Part shown: one piece after another, positions 50,292 to 58,287 of the stretch
How positions within the stretch are numbered: the stretch's first letter is position 1
How the letters are laid out: each line of letters opens with the position of its first letter
DNA from: Peptococcus niger
GTDB lineage: Bacteria > Bacillota > Peptococcia > Peptococcales > Peptococcaceae
Reading direction: 5' to 3'
NCBI RefSeq assembly: GCF_900101835.1
Contig: NZ_FNAF01000008.1
Location: 1-64,000 of the forward strand
DNA: 64,000 nt
The notes under the pieces: generated by a model
Told to the model about the DNA's origin: nothing
The model's input: the letters and a program-made list of their open reading frames with translations, nothing else
The model's database searches: none
Translations under genes and position numbers: made by a program

Positions 50292-51233
50292 ATGACTGAT
50301 TCTGAGTCCACGAGATCGGGTTTAAAAGATGTGGCCATCACAAACGATATTATGCAGATGTCCGAAATGGGCTTCTTTGATTTACTGTTAACCGCTTACG
50401 GGACAGCTTATGTAGAAAATGATGGCATTTCTTATCTAGTCAGCGCTAACAACGATATCCTTTGTGAATATATGATGGCTTTGCGGGAAAAAGGTTTTAC
50501 GCCAACGTCTGTTATCTCCCGTCAAAGATTCATACCAAATCTCACCGGCACTGAAGAAAACGAGCAGGCCCAATTAGAATATGATATTGGGTGCGAAATG
50601 GCACAACTAATTGTCCCCGAGGATTTAAAACATATTGCCACACTAGCCCAAACTGAAAATAATCAGCAAGGAGAATCTTTATTTTCTGAGTGGCAAGAAC
50701 AACTGGAAGGCTATTTTTACTATCCTGACCTCCAGCTGTTTTCTATAACATTAACGGATACCTATATTGCAAAGAAAATCTCTACCGAATTCTATCAACA
50801 AATTAAAGAATGGACCAAGCAGCAAATTAACCAAATTTCTGACGAAGTTTTATTGCCCGGAAAAGGGAAAAAAACCTTTTGGGGATTTGCCCATTGGAAA
50901 CCCGGTAAGCAAGCGGTTAAATTTATGATTGACGGAAACCGCGCTGCGATTATTAATCAATGGGAAAAAATCCGCTCAAGCGGCAGCATAACCTCTCCGC
51001 TATACCAAGAGACGCTCTCTCTAAAACATGGTCATACACCTTTAGAGCTGCGAACCCCCTTCTTAGAAAGCCTCAAAAAACAATTAAATGCTGATTACAT
51101 TGCCAGGTTGAATCATATTAGAAGTTTACCCCCTTCTGTAGACGTGCTTCATTATAAAACGATTGAAAGTCAACTGAAGAGCGACTACGCCCTACAAACA
51201 TTAAGCCTCTATAAAAACTGGTGGGGTCTGTAA
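50292..51233 (+). CDS. Protein of unknown function in the SLC13 cluster
   Basis: 313 residues, soluble, without signal peptide or membrane segment. It contains many Gln and Glu, a short conserved-looking stretch GKKTFWGFAHWKPGKQAVKF and an end LQTLSLYKNWWGL. Lysine, histidine and tryptophan in the central stretch could form a binding site. AGAGGTG precedes the ATG, 34 bases after the ATPase gene. I do not recognise it. Confidence 0.65.
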   Translation: MTDSESTRSGLKDVAITNDIMQMSEMGFFDLLLTAYGTAYVENDGISYLVSANNDILCEYMMALREKGFTPTSVISRQRFIPNLTGTEENEQAQLEYDIGCEMAQLIVPEDLKHIATLAQTENNQQGESLFSEWQEQLEGYFYYPDLQLFSITLTDTYIAKKISTEFYQQIKEWTKQQINQISDEVLLPGKGKKTFWGFAHWKPGKQAVKFMIDGNRAAIINQWEKIRSSGSITSPLYQETLSLKHGHTPLELRTPFLESLKKQLNADYIARLNHIRSLPPSVDVLHYKTIESQLKSDYALQTLSLYKNWWGL

Positions 51234-51374
51234 AACATCAAGCAATATTCCATTTCGGAATTCAATTTTATCTAAATCGTCAAAATATTTATTGGCATAT
51301 TCAAAAATTCCCTTATATAATACGCATAAGATAAGTTGTTGTAAACCGTCGGAAAGCGAAAGGAGTTACTAGAG

Positions 51375-53420
51375 ATGTTGAGAACAAAGGGATTATCTAA
51401 AAAAGTTTTTGTTATCGGCCTTGATGCAATGGATCCAAAATTGACAAGAAAATATGTTGACATGGGGTTAATGCCTAACGTCAAAAAAATTATTGACCAT
51501 GGCTCAGCCCGCGAAGATTTGGTTTTATTAGGCAGTATGCCCACCGTTACACCGCCCCAGTGGACTACATTGGCAACAGGTGTTCCGCCGGAAGTTCATG
51601 AAATTACCGCGTTCTTTAGCCAAGGTAAAGACCTGGATTTGGTTAATTTAAATTTCGACTCTGGCCTTTGTAAAGCCGAGCAGCTATGGAATGTTACTGC
51701 AGAAGCCGGCTTTAAAACTTTGGTTTGGCACTGGCCCGGCAGCGCCTGGCCCCCGTCTTCAGATAGTCCGAATTTACACGTTGTCGATGGTACCTCCCCG
51801 GGTTCTGTCAATATGAGTACTGCCCAATTTGAAGAAGAAATGCTCGTCATTGCTGACCCTAAAAACCAACACACCGGCTTCAAACCACATGCCACCTCAA
51901 CAGCAGAGGTCCCCTGCGTGGTTACCGGTCTGGATGAAGAACCTCAAGACAGTGGCGAAAGCGGCCATATTAGCGATCTATACGGCAACAGTGCTGACGG
52001 CTTTCCTACCTATATTGTAGACCCTTTAGTAGACGGTCAAGGCGGCTATATTGATATTCCTGTCAACGCGTCCTTATCCACCCTAAAAGATGTAGATCAG
52101 AGTAAATGGACCAATGCTCCTGAAACAGCCAAAGAATTTACTATTTTATTATCAGGTGGTTTAATTCGCCGCCCAGCACTTGTTCTTCAAAATGATGACG
52201 GAAAGTATGATAAGATAGCCATCTATAAAAATAAAAAATCCGATGAACCTCTAATTGAAGCTGCACTGGGCGAATATGTTCGCGATTATGTTGATGAAGG
52301 CATAAAAAATGATAAGCGCATCTTATGCAATAGAGATTTCCGTGTCCTGGAGATTAAAGAAAACGGTTCTTATGTCAAAATTTGGATGTCTGCAGGCATG
52401 CAAATTGATATGGATATGATGTGGTCCCCACAAAGCTTGCATAAAGAAATCCTTGATAATATCGGCTTCCCGCCGCCAACCTCAACCCTTGGGGGCAGCG
52501 CAGAACTGATTTCAAAATGCATGCACGCCTGTTGGGAACATACCTTAGATTGGCAAAGCGGTGCACTCAATTATCTGATTGAAAACCATGATTATGATGT
52601 TATTTTCTCCCACTTCCATTCTCCTGACTTACAAAAGCATATGTTTATACGGGACATGGTCCACGGACGTCCTGATAAAAACATGTCCCCTGAGGTATAT
52701 CCCGGATTTATGGAAGACGTCTACACTCAGATTGACCGTTATGTCGCTAAATTTGTGCACCTGCTAGATGAAGGCTGGACATTGATCATTACCTCAGATC
52801 ACGCACAAGTATGCCCAACACATGGCATTCGCGGCTTAGGTGATAGTGGGGCCAATATCCAATTGATGGAAGAGCTCGGCTATACCACCCTTAAAAAGGA
52901 CAGCAATGGCAATAAATTGCGCGAAATGGACTGGGATAAAACCCTTGCCGTCGCCAACCGTGAAATGCATATCTACCTTAACTTGAAAGGTCGAACCGAT
53001 CACGGCATCGTTGACCCCGAAGATCAATATGAACTTGAAGAAAAAATTATTTCTGACCTATACAGCCACAGAGATCCAGTTACCGGAAAAAGAATTATTG
53101 CATTTGCCTTCAGAAGAAAGGATGCCCATATGTTGGGATTAGGCATCCCCTATCCCCAAGGCGGAGATATTATCTACTGTATGGCTGAAGGCTATGAGCA
53201 CGATCACTGCGATAGCATGGCCACCTCAACCGGTGAATGTGATACTTCGGCAGGCCCCATATTTATTGCAGCCGGCGCTGGTATTAAAGAAGGCTTTGTA
53301 ACAAGCCGTACCATTCATCAAGTTGATGTCGCTCCTACAATCGCTACTTTACTGGGCGTGCGAATGCCCAGAGAATGTGAAGGAGCGCCGGTATATCAAA
53401 TTCTCACAGAAGAATTTTAA
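51375..53420 (+). CDS. Alkaline-phosphatase-superfamily hydrolase (type I phosphodiesterase/NPP-like)
   Basis: 681 residues, no signal peptide. FVIGLDAMDP (metal Asp about 17), GSMPTVTPPQWTTLATG with the nucleophile Thr at about 59, SHFHSPDLQKHMF, and ITSDHAQ supply the binuclear metal site. A second part (GHISDLYGNSADG) looks like an insertion domain. The enzyme should cleave a phosphate ester, phosphodiester or phosphonate in the cytoplasm. GAAAGGAG precedes the ATG. It is the last gene of the cluster; a gap of 141 bases before it may hold a separate promoter. Confidence 0.85.
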   Translation: MLRTKGLSKKVFVIGLDAMDPKLTRKYVDMGLMPNVKKIIDHGSAREDLVLLGSMPTVTPPQWTTLATGVPPEVHEITAFFSQGKDLDLVNLNFDSGLCKAEQLWNVTAEAGFKTLVWHWPGSAWPPSSDSPNLHVVDGTSPGSVNMSTAQFEEEMLVIADPKNQHTGFKPHATSTAEVPCVVTGLDEEPQDSGESGHISDLYGNSADGFPTYIVDPLVDGQGGYIDIPVNASLSTLKDVDQSKWTNAPETAKEFTILLSGGLIRRPALVLQNDDGKYDKIAIYKNKKSDEPLIEAALGEYVRDYVDEGIKNDKRILCNRDFRVLEIKENGSYVKIWMSAGMQIDMDMMWSPQSLHKEILDNIGFPPPTSTLGGSAELISKCMHACWEHTLDWQSGALNYLIENHDYDVIFSHFHSPDLQKHMFIRDMVHGRPDKNMSPEVYPGFMEDVYTQIDRYVAKFVHLLDEGWTLIITSDHAQVCPTHGIRGLGDSGANIQLMEELGYTTLKKDSNGNKLREMDWDKTLAVANREMHIYLNLKGRTDHGIVDPEDQYELEEKIISDLYSHRDPVTGKRIIAFAFRRKDAHMLGLGIPYPQGGDIIYCMAEGYEHDHCDSMATSTGECDTSAGPIFIAAGAGIKEGFVTSRTIHQVDVAPTIATLLGVRMPRECEGAPVYQILTEEF

Positions 53421-53456
53421 GTAATAACTACCTTCTTTAATCCTCTAGGTATTTAT

Positions 53457-53489
53457 AAAAGGACCTAAATTTGATTTAGGTCCTTTTAT
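53457..53489. terminator. Bidirectional terminator
   Basis: AAAAGGACCTAAAT (53457-53470) pairs with ATTTAGGTCCTTTT (53474-53487), between convergent genes. Confidence 0.9.
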
Positions 53490-53516
53490 TATTTCAAATA
53501 GCGCCTTATAAAATTT

Positions 53517-54692
53517 TTATTCCCCTACCGGCTGGGCCAAGATGGCTTCTGCGCGTTCTTGCAGGCGCTGCATGTGCGCACGTTCGTCAGGGGTCAGTTC
53601 ATTGGAAGCCAGGAAGTCTTTGATGAGGCCGGCTTCGTATTTCTTTCCGCCGTCTTTGCTGTTGACATAGACGGTGCTTGGCAGGAGGCTGGCTTCGGTG
53701 ATTTGGGTACCGGTTGCGGTTTTCTTGACTTTAACCCGGAGGAAACAGCCGATTTCTGTGTCAATGGTGCCTAAAAATTCGGCCCGTTGATTGGACATGG
53801 CATTGCCCAGGGAGTAGGCAATGAAGCTTTTCCGCCCCTGGTTGTCAACCCATTCTGCCGGGTTGATGACGTGGGGGTGGGAACCGATGACCAGGTCTGC
53901 CCCGGCGGCAGCGATCTCGTGGGCGAGGGCAATTTGGGCCTCGGAGGGACGGGTTTGATATTCTATGCCCCAGTGGGGAAAGACGGCGATTAGGTCGGCG
54001 CCGGATTTTTTGGCCTTGGCGATGTCCCGACGCACGGCGGCCAGTTCCAAATGGGAGAGGCGGTCCAAGTCTGCATCGGACAGGGCGGCCTCATTGCCGT
54101 TGTACATTTCGGCGTAATTCAGGCAGGCAATTTTGATCCCCTTGACCTCTTTTATATAGGGGCTGGGCGGTGCATCCGGCAGGCGCGTCCCGAAATGGTC
54201 CATATGATGGCGGTCCATGGCCCGCAAGGTTTTATCGTGAGAACTGATGCCGGCCCCGTCCAAGCAATGGTTGCTGGCGGTGGCGAAGGCATCAAAGCCG
54301 GCCTTTTTAAGGGTCGGAATGGCGATTTCAGGGGTATTGAAAACAGGGTAGCCGGCATAGGGCATATCCGGATCGCAAACGGTTTCAAAGGTGATGCTGG
54401 CAAAATCGGCGGCCTTCAAATGATCGGCCATACGGGCAAACATGGGTGAAAAATCATAGGGCTGCACGACCGTTTCATACTGGGGTGAATAGGTGATGGG
54501 GTGAAATACAATATCACCAGCAAATAAAAGTTCCGCCTGGGCAGGGGCCTGCTTCGTCGCCGGCAGGACGGCTTTGTGCCCATCACCGGCCGGCAGGACA
54601 AGGTTTGCCGCAACGACGACGAGCGTTGCCACAATACAAACAAGGACCACCCCCATCAGCATGACCAGCCCTCTCTGTCCGAATGTTTTCAT
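53517..54692 (-). CDS. CapA-family protein (poly-gamma-glutamate capsule type)
   Basis: 391 residues. N-terminal signal anchor (about 9-33), then the metallophosphoesterase-like CapA domain: LLFAGDIVFH, SITFETVCD, FATASNHCLDGAG, FPHWGIEYQ and VIGSHPHVINPAEW. In capsule loci CapA helps polymer export or anchoring; single copies like this occur widely and may act on the cell wall. It is unlinked to other capsule genes here. AAGGAGG precedes the ATG. Confidence 0.9.
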   Translation of the reverse strand: MKTFGQRGLVMLMGVVLVCIVATLVVVAANLVLPAGDGHKAVLPATKQAPAQAELLFAGDIVFHPITYSPQYETVVQPYDFSPMFARMADHLKAADFASITFETVCDPDMPYAGYPVFNTPEIAIPTLKKAGFDAFATASNHCLDGAGISSHDKTLRAMDRHHMDHFGTRLPDAPPSPYIKEVKGIKIACLNYAEMYNGNEAALSDADLDRLSHLELAAVRRDIAKAKKSGADLIAVFPHWGIEYQTRPSEAQIALAHEIAAAGADLVIGSHPHVINPAEWVDNQGRKSFIAYSLGNAMSNQRAEFLGTIDTEIGCFLRVKVKKTATGTQITEASLLPSTVYVNSKDGGKKYEAGLIKDFLASNELTPDERAHMQRLQERAEAILAQPVGE

Positions 54693-54839
54693 AAGCCCTC
54701 CTTGATTTTACCGGTGTCCGCTCTTTTGAAAATCCTTTGTTGATGCTACCTCTTTATATATTCGCTTGTTTATATTTATAGAGTCTATCATAAAATAAGG
54801 CGCTCTGCACGTTTTTTACCGCCACGCCTAAAGCCCCAC

Positions 54840-54930
54840 AAAAAAACCGCTCCTTTCGTTAACAAATTTGGTTAACGGAAGGGGCGGTTCATTGATAGGC
54901 TTTTATTCAGCCAGGGTTCTTTCCTTGGGG
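54840..54930 (-). repeat. Direct repeat copy 1: duplicate of the ATPase gene 3' end and terminator
   Basis: 91 bases that match 58196-58287 with about four differences. It contains the last codons of the P-type ATPase (PKERTLAE, stop) and the terminator hairpin, without the rest of the gene. Two of the changes turn pairs in the stem into G-T on the plus strand. Confidence 0.9.
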
Positions 54931-55007
54931 TATCTTGCCTACCTCTAGACACGCCAAGCGCAAATAACAAATTACGAGCACCATAAGTATTATGCCCCGT
55001 CATAAGG

Positions 55008-55050
55008 AAAAAATAATACTACCGCACCCCGATGGTATTTGGGATGCGGC
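55008..55050 (-). terminator. Terminator of gltS
   Basis: CCGCACCCC (55022-55030) pairs with GGGATGCGG (55041-55049); the minus-strand RNA continues into a T-rich run. Confidence 0.75.
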
Positions 55051-55057
55051 AGCATAC

Positions 55058-56437
55058 TTATTGAGCAATATGTTTTTCTCCACTTATTAAACTATACGTC
55101 GTTTTCCGTTTAACATTACCTGTTAATAAAGAGCCTACTAGGGATACCACAAAAATCAGTAAGAACCACAGCGCAATGGTTCTTAATTGAATACCACCAT
55201 TACAGAAACTGATAATTAGTGGTACCAAAAAAGCATCTACAATCATCACCGCATTCATCGAGCCCATTTCTGATGATACGGTTGTTCGCAGTTGAGGGTC
55301 AACAATACGTATAAGAGCAATACCACTAGGGCAAGTCCCCGTTGCACAGCCCCAAATACCCAGCAAGCGCTCAAAATCAAAATGCCCACCGATACGCGCT
55401 GAAAAGAACCAGCAAATAGCAAAAGTTACTGCACCAACAACTACGGCTGTGACTATAATTGGAACAAACCATTTCCCTACAACACTAAGTTGCACGGCCA
55501 TAAAAGCGGAAGTAATCATAAAATCGGTCGTAAAGCCAGTTACTCGCGTCTGAAGACCATCATCAAAATATTGCTTTAAATCAAATTTATTTAGTATATA
55601 TCTGATGGCATAAGCCACAAGCATCCCAATGAAAAAAGTCATAGAGCCAAAGATTTGAACAAACTGATTAGGAACAGAAACCAATAAATCCCCAATAGGT
55701 ACAGCAATAATATAACATAGCCCCATCAGCGCAATACAAAAAGCCAAAGAATCAATATTGCCATTATAAGTTGTTATCATGCCAGCTGTTTCAGTTTGTT
55801 CTTCGCGTTTAAAAAGGCCTTTTGTGATACTCTGATCTATCTTACTAGGATAGCTAGCCAAGCCTTTTTTTATCCCATAATGTGCCAAGGGAACACCAAC
55901 ACCAAAAGCCATTAGGAATCCCAGGACTGCATAGGTAATGGCTACTTGCTGGGCACCTTCCAACCCATTTTCCTGTACCATTGCTCCAAAGGTCGCCGCC
56001 TGCCCTGGGCCATGATCAAACCCGAAGGGAATAAGCATCCCGTATTCTGGCGACATCGCAAAAAAACCGCCCACTAAAAGCAACACTCCATAACCGATAA
56101 AAGGTTGTATGGCATATAGCATATTCCAAATGCATCCCATGCCAATAGAGCCTTTAACAGCTTCTTTATTGGCATTAACCCCATCTGCTTTAGGTACATT
56201 TGTCAGTCCCATAGAAATAAATGTAAAAATAAAGAAGATCCCAACAATATTATTTAAGGCATCAGAAGAAACTCCCGCTTTGGATAAAATCCCCATATTC
56301 ATTAAAATGAAGCCAACAATGCCGCCAATAACACTAGCGGGCATTAGGATACTTCCTAAGGGCTTTACCAGCGCCCTTAACAGGACCCCGACTAAAAGCA
56401 TAATTCCAACCCACGAAAAAGTTGTTACCACATCCAT
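55058..56437 (-). CDS. gltS: Sodium/glutamate symporter family protein
   Basis: 459 residues with about 12 membrane helices in two repeats. Family features are FGFDHGPGQAATFGAM in the first half and WGCATGTCPSGIALIRIVDP in the second, the paired re-entrant loops of GltS. It should import glutamate or a related acid with Na+. It is AT-rich and divergent from the amidohydrolase gene. The pair lies between two copies of the ATPase 3' end. Confidence 0.9.
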   Translation of the reverse strand: MDVVTTFSWVGIMLLVGVLLRALVKPLGSILMPASVIGGIVGFILMNMGILSKAGVSSDALNNIVGIFFIFTFISMGLTNVPKADGVNANKEAVKGSIGMGCIWNMLYAIQPFIGYGVLLLVGGFFAMSPEYGMLIPFGFDHGPGQAATFGAMVQENGLEGAQQVAITYAVLGFLMAFGVGVPLAHYGIKKGLASYPSKIDQSITKGLFKREEQTETAGMITTYNGNIDSLAFCIALMGLCYIIAVPIGDLLVSVPNQFVQIFGSMTFFIGMLVAYAIRYILNKFDLKQYFDDGLQTRVTGFTTDFMITSAFMAVQLSVVGKWFVPIIVTAVVVGAVTFAICWFFSARIGGHFDFERLLGIWGCATGTCPSGIALIRIVDPQLRTTVSSEMGSMNAVMIVDAFLVPLIISFCNGGIQLRTIALWFLLIFVVSLVGSLLTGNVKRKTTYSLISGEKHIAQ

Positions 56438-56559
56438 AATAGATTCCCCTTTTTATTCATATATTTAATATGCTATCATAGACTTCAGTACTTGTAAATA
56501 AATAAACTTTTTTGCAAAATTTTATTATGAAACCAAAAATTTTTAAAGCAGGTGATCTT

Positions 56560-58176
56560 ATGCAAGCTTTTTATAACGGAAATATTATCACTATGGAAGA
56601 TGAGCAACCTTTTGCCGAAGTTCTTATTTCCGACAAAGGAAAAATTGTATACGTTGGTGATGCTGAAAAGGCTAAACATTATATTACAAAAAATACTCAA
56701 TTGATTAATTTAAAAGGCAAAACATTACTTCCAGCCTTTTTGGATGCACATAGCCATATTTCAGATACCGCTATGCTGTTGAAATCTGCTAATTTACAGG
56801 AAGCGAACAACTTTCAAGATATCATTGAAATTATACAAACCTTTATAGATAATAACCAGGTAGATGAGCTTCCATTTATCGTTGGCTTAGGTTATGACCA
56901 TAGTCGTCTTAAAGAAGCAAGACATCCAGATAAATTTTTATTGGACAATGCCTTTCCAGACCTAGCTATAGTTATTGTTCACACCAGCATTCATATGTGT
57001 GTAGCCAATAGTAAAATGCTGGAATTTCTTGGTATTGATAAGAATACGCCATCACCCGATGGGGGCGTCATAGGCCGCATTGAAAATAGTCTTGAGCCGA
57101 ATGGCTATTTAGAAGAAACGGCCTTTAACCCAGTTTATGAATTAATTTGTAAACAGCTCGCTCTTACTGTAGAGGATATCGTTCAAGCGCAATCTATTTA
57201 TTTGAAGAATGGGATGTTAACCATACAAGAAGGCTCTACTGATGAACCCATTGTCCAGTTATGCCATCAGGCAGCAGAAGAAGGCCGTTTAATTTGTGAT
57301 ATTGTTGCTTACCCGGCTCAAAATTTTGGTCGAGGCATTGGTTCTATTTTTAACACCTATGCTTCCTGTATAAATCACTATGAAAACCATTTTAAATTAG
57401 GTGGTTACAAGCTCATTTTAGATGGCTCTCCTCAGGCGCGTTCAGCTTGGTTAAGTGAGCCGTACGAAGGCAGCGATGATTTTTGTAGCTACCCATGGTT
57501 AAGCGATGACGAAGTGCAAGCCTACACCGATCTCGCTTACCAAGAAAATCGCCAAATTTTAGCTCACTGCAACGGAGATGCTGCCAGCGAACAATTTATA
57601 AATGCTTGTGAAAATTCAGGCAAAAAGTTCCCTCACATGGATGCTCGCCCGGTCATGATTCATTGTCAAACGGTACGAGATGATCAACTGGATCGAATGA
57701 AAGAAATTAATATGATAGCCTCTATCTTTATTGATCACGTCTACTACTGGGGAGATACTCATTTGAAAAATTTGGGACCTATACGAGGTCCACACATTAG
57801 CCCGGCAAAAACTGCCCTTAATAAAGGGCTATCTGTTAATTTCCACACGGATTGCCCAATCGTTATGCCCAACCTTTTTCAAACCATCTGGACAGCCGTC
57901 ACGCGCCAAACCAAAGGAGGACTTATTCTTGGCAAAGATGAGCAGATTTCTGTATGGGAGGCTTTAAAAGCATTGACAATCAATGCCGCTTTTGCGTATT
58001 TTGAAGAAAGTGAAAAAGGTTCCTTGCGCGCAGGGAAAAAATCAGAGTTTATTGTTGTAAGTGATAATCCTTTAGAAATTGAAACAAATCTATTACCAAG
58101 CATTGAAGTTTTGGCTTGTATAAAAAACGAGCAAGTAGTTTATTCTTCAAAAAATAATTCTATCATACTGAAATAA
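56560..58176 (+). CDS. Amidohydrolase (YtcJ-like)
   Basis: 538 residues from the ATG at 56560 with AGGTGA just upstream; ATGs at 56527 and 56512 are possible. DAHSHIS carries the His-x-His metal motif. Later metal and catalytic residues are in LAHCNGDAA and VMIHCQTV, and the Asp in NFHTDCPIVMPN. Family members hydrolyse amide or urea bonds of small molecules, including N-acylated amino acids. With the neighbouring GltS-like symporter, uptake and release of an acidic amino acid derivative is a reasonable guess. Confidence 0.9.
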   Translation: MQAFYNGNIITMEDEQPFAEVLISDKGKIVYVGDAEKAKHYITKNTQLINLKGKTLLPAFLDAHSHISDTAMLLKSANLQEANNFQDIIEIIQTFIDNNQVDELPFIVGLGYDHSRLKEARHPDKFLLDNAFPDLAIVIVHTSIHMCVANSKMLEFLGIDKNTPSPDGGVIGRIENSLEPNGYLEETAFNPVYELICKQLALTVEDIVQAQSIYLKNGMLTIQEGSTDEPIVQLCHQAAEEGRLICDIVAYPAQNFGRGIGSIFNTYASCINHYENHFKLGGYKLILDGSPQARSAWLSEPYEGSDDFCSYPWLSDDEVQAYTDLAYQENRQILAHCNGDAASEQFINACENSGKKFPHMDARPVMIHCQTVRDDQLDRMKEINMIASIFIDHVYYWGDTHLKNLGPIRGPHISPAKTALNKGLSVNFHTDCPIVMPNLFQTIWTAVTRQTKGGLILGKDEQISVWEALKALTINAAFAYFEESEKGSLRAGKKSEFIVVSDNPLEIETNLLPSIEVLACIKNEQVVYSSKNNSIILK

Positions 58177-58195
58177 CTCTTTCACAAAAATATGC

Positions 58196-58247
58196 AAAAA
58201 AACCGCCCCTTTCGTTAACAAATTTTGGTTAACGAAAGGGGCGGTTC
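58196..58247 (-). terminator. Terminator of the P-type ATPase gene
   Basis: About 19-bp stem with a 7-base loop and seven T residues after it on the minus strand. Confidence 0.92.
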
Positions 58248-58287
58248 ATCGATAGGCTTTTATTCAGCCAGGGTTCTTTCCTTGGGG
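58196..58287 (-). repeat. Direct repeat copy 2: native ATPase 3' end and terminator
   Basis: 92 bases: the terminator hairpin AACCGCCCCTTTCGTTAAC with its perfect complement (58201-58246), and the last codons of the ATPase gene. Matches 54840-54930. Confidence 0.9.

Larger units (their letters stand above)
54693..55057. other. Gene-free stretch with duplicated ATPase 3' end
   Basis: It contains an AT-rich segment upstream of capA, the first copy of the duplicated terminator segment (54840-54930), about 60 bases I cannot explain, and the gltS terminator (55008-55050). No coding frame is supported. Confidence 0.6.
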
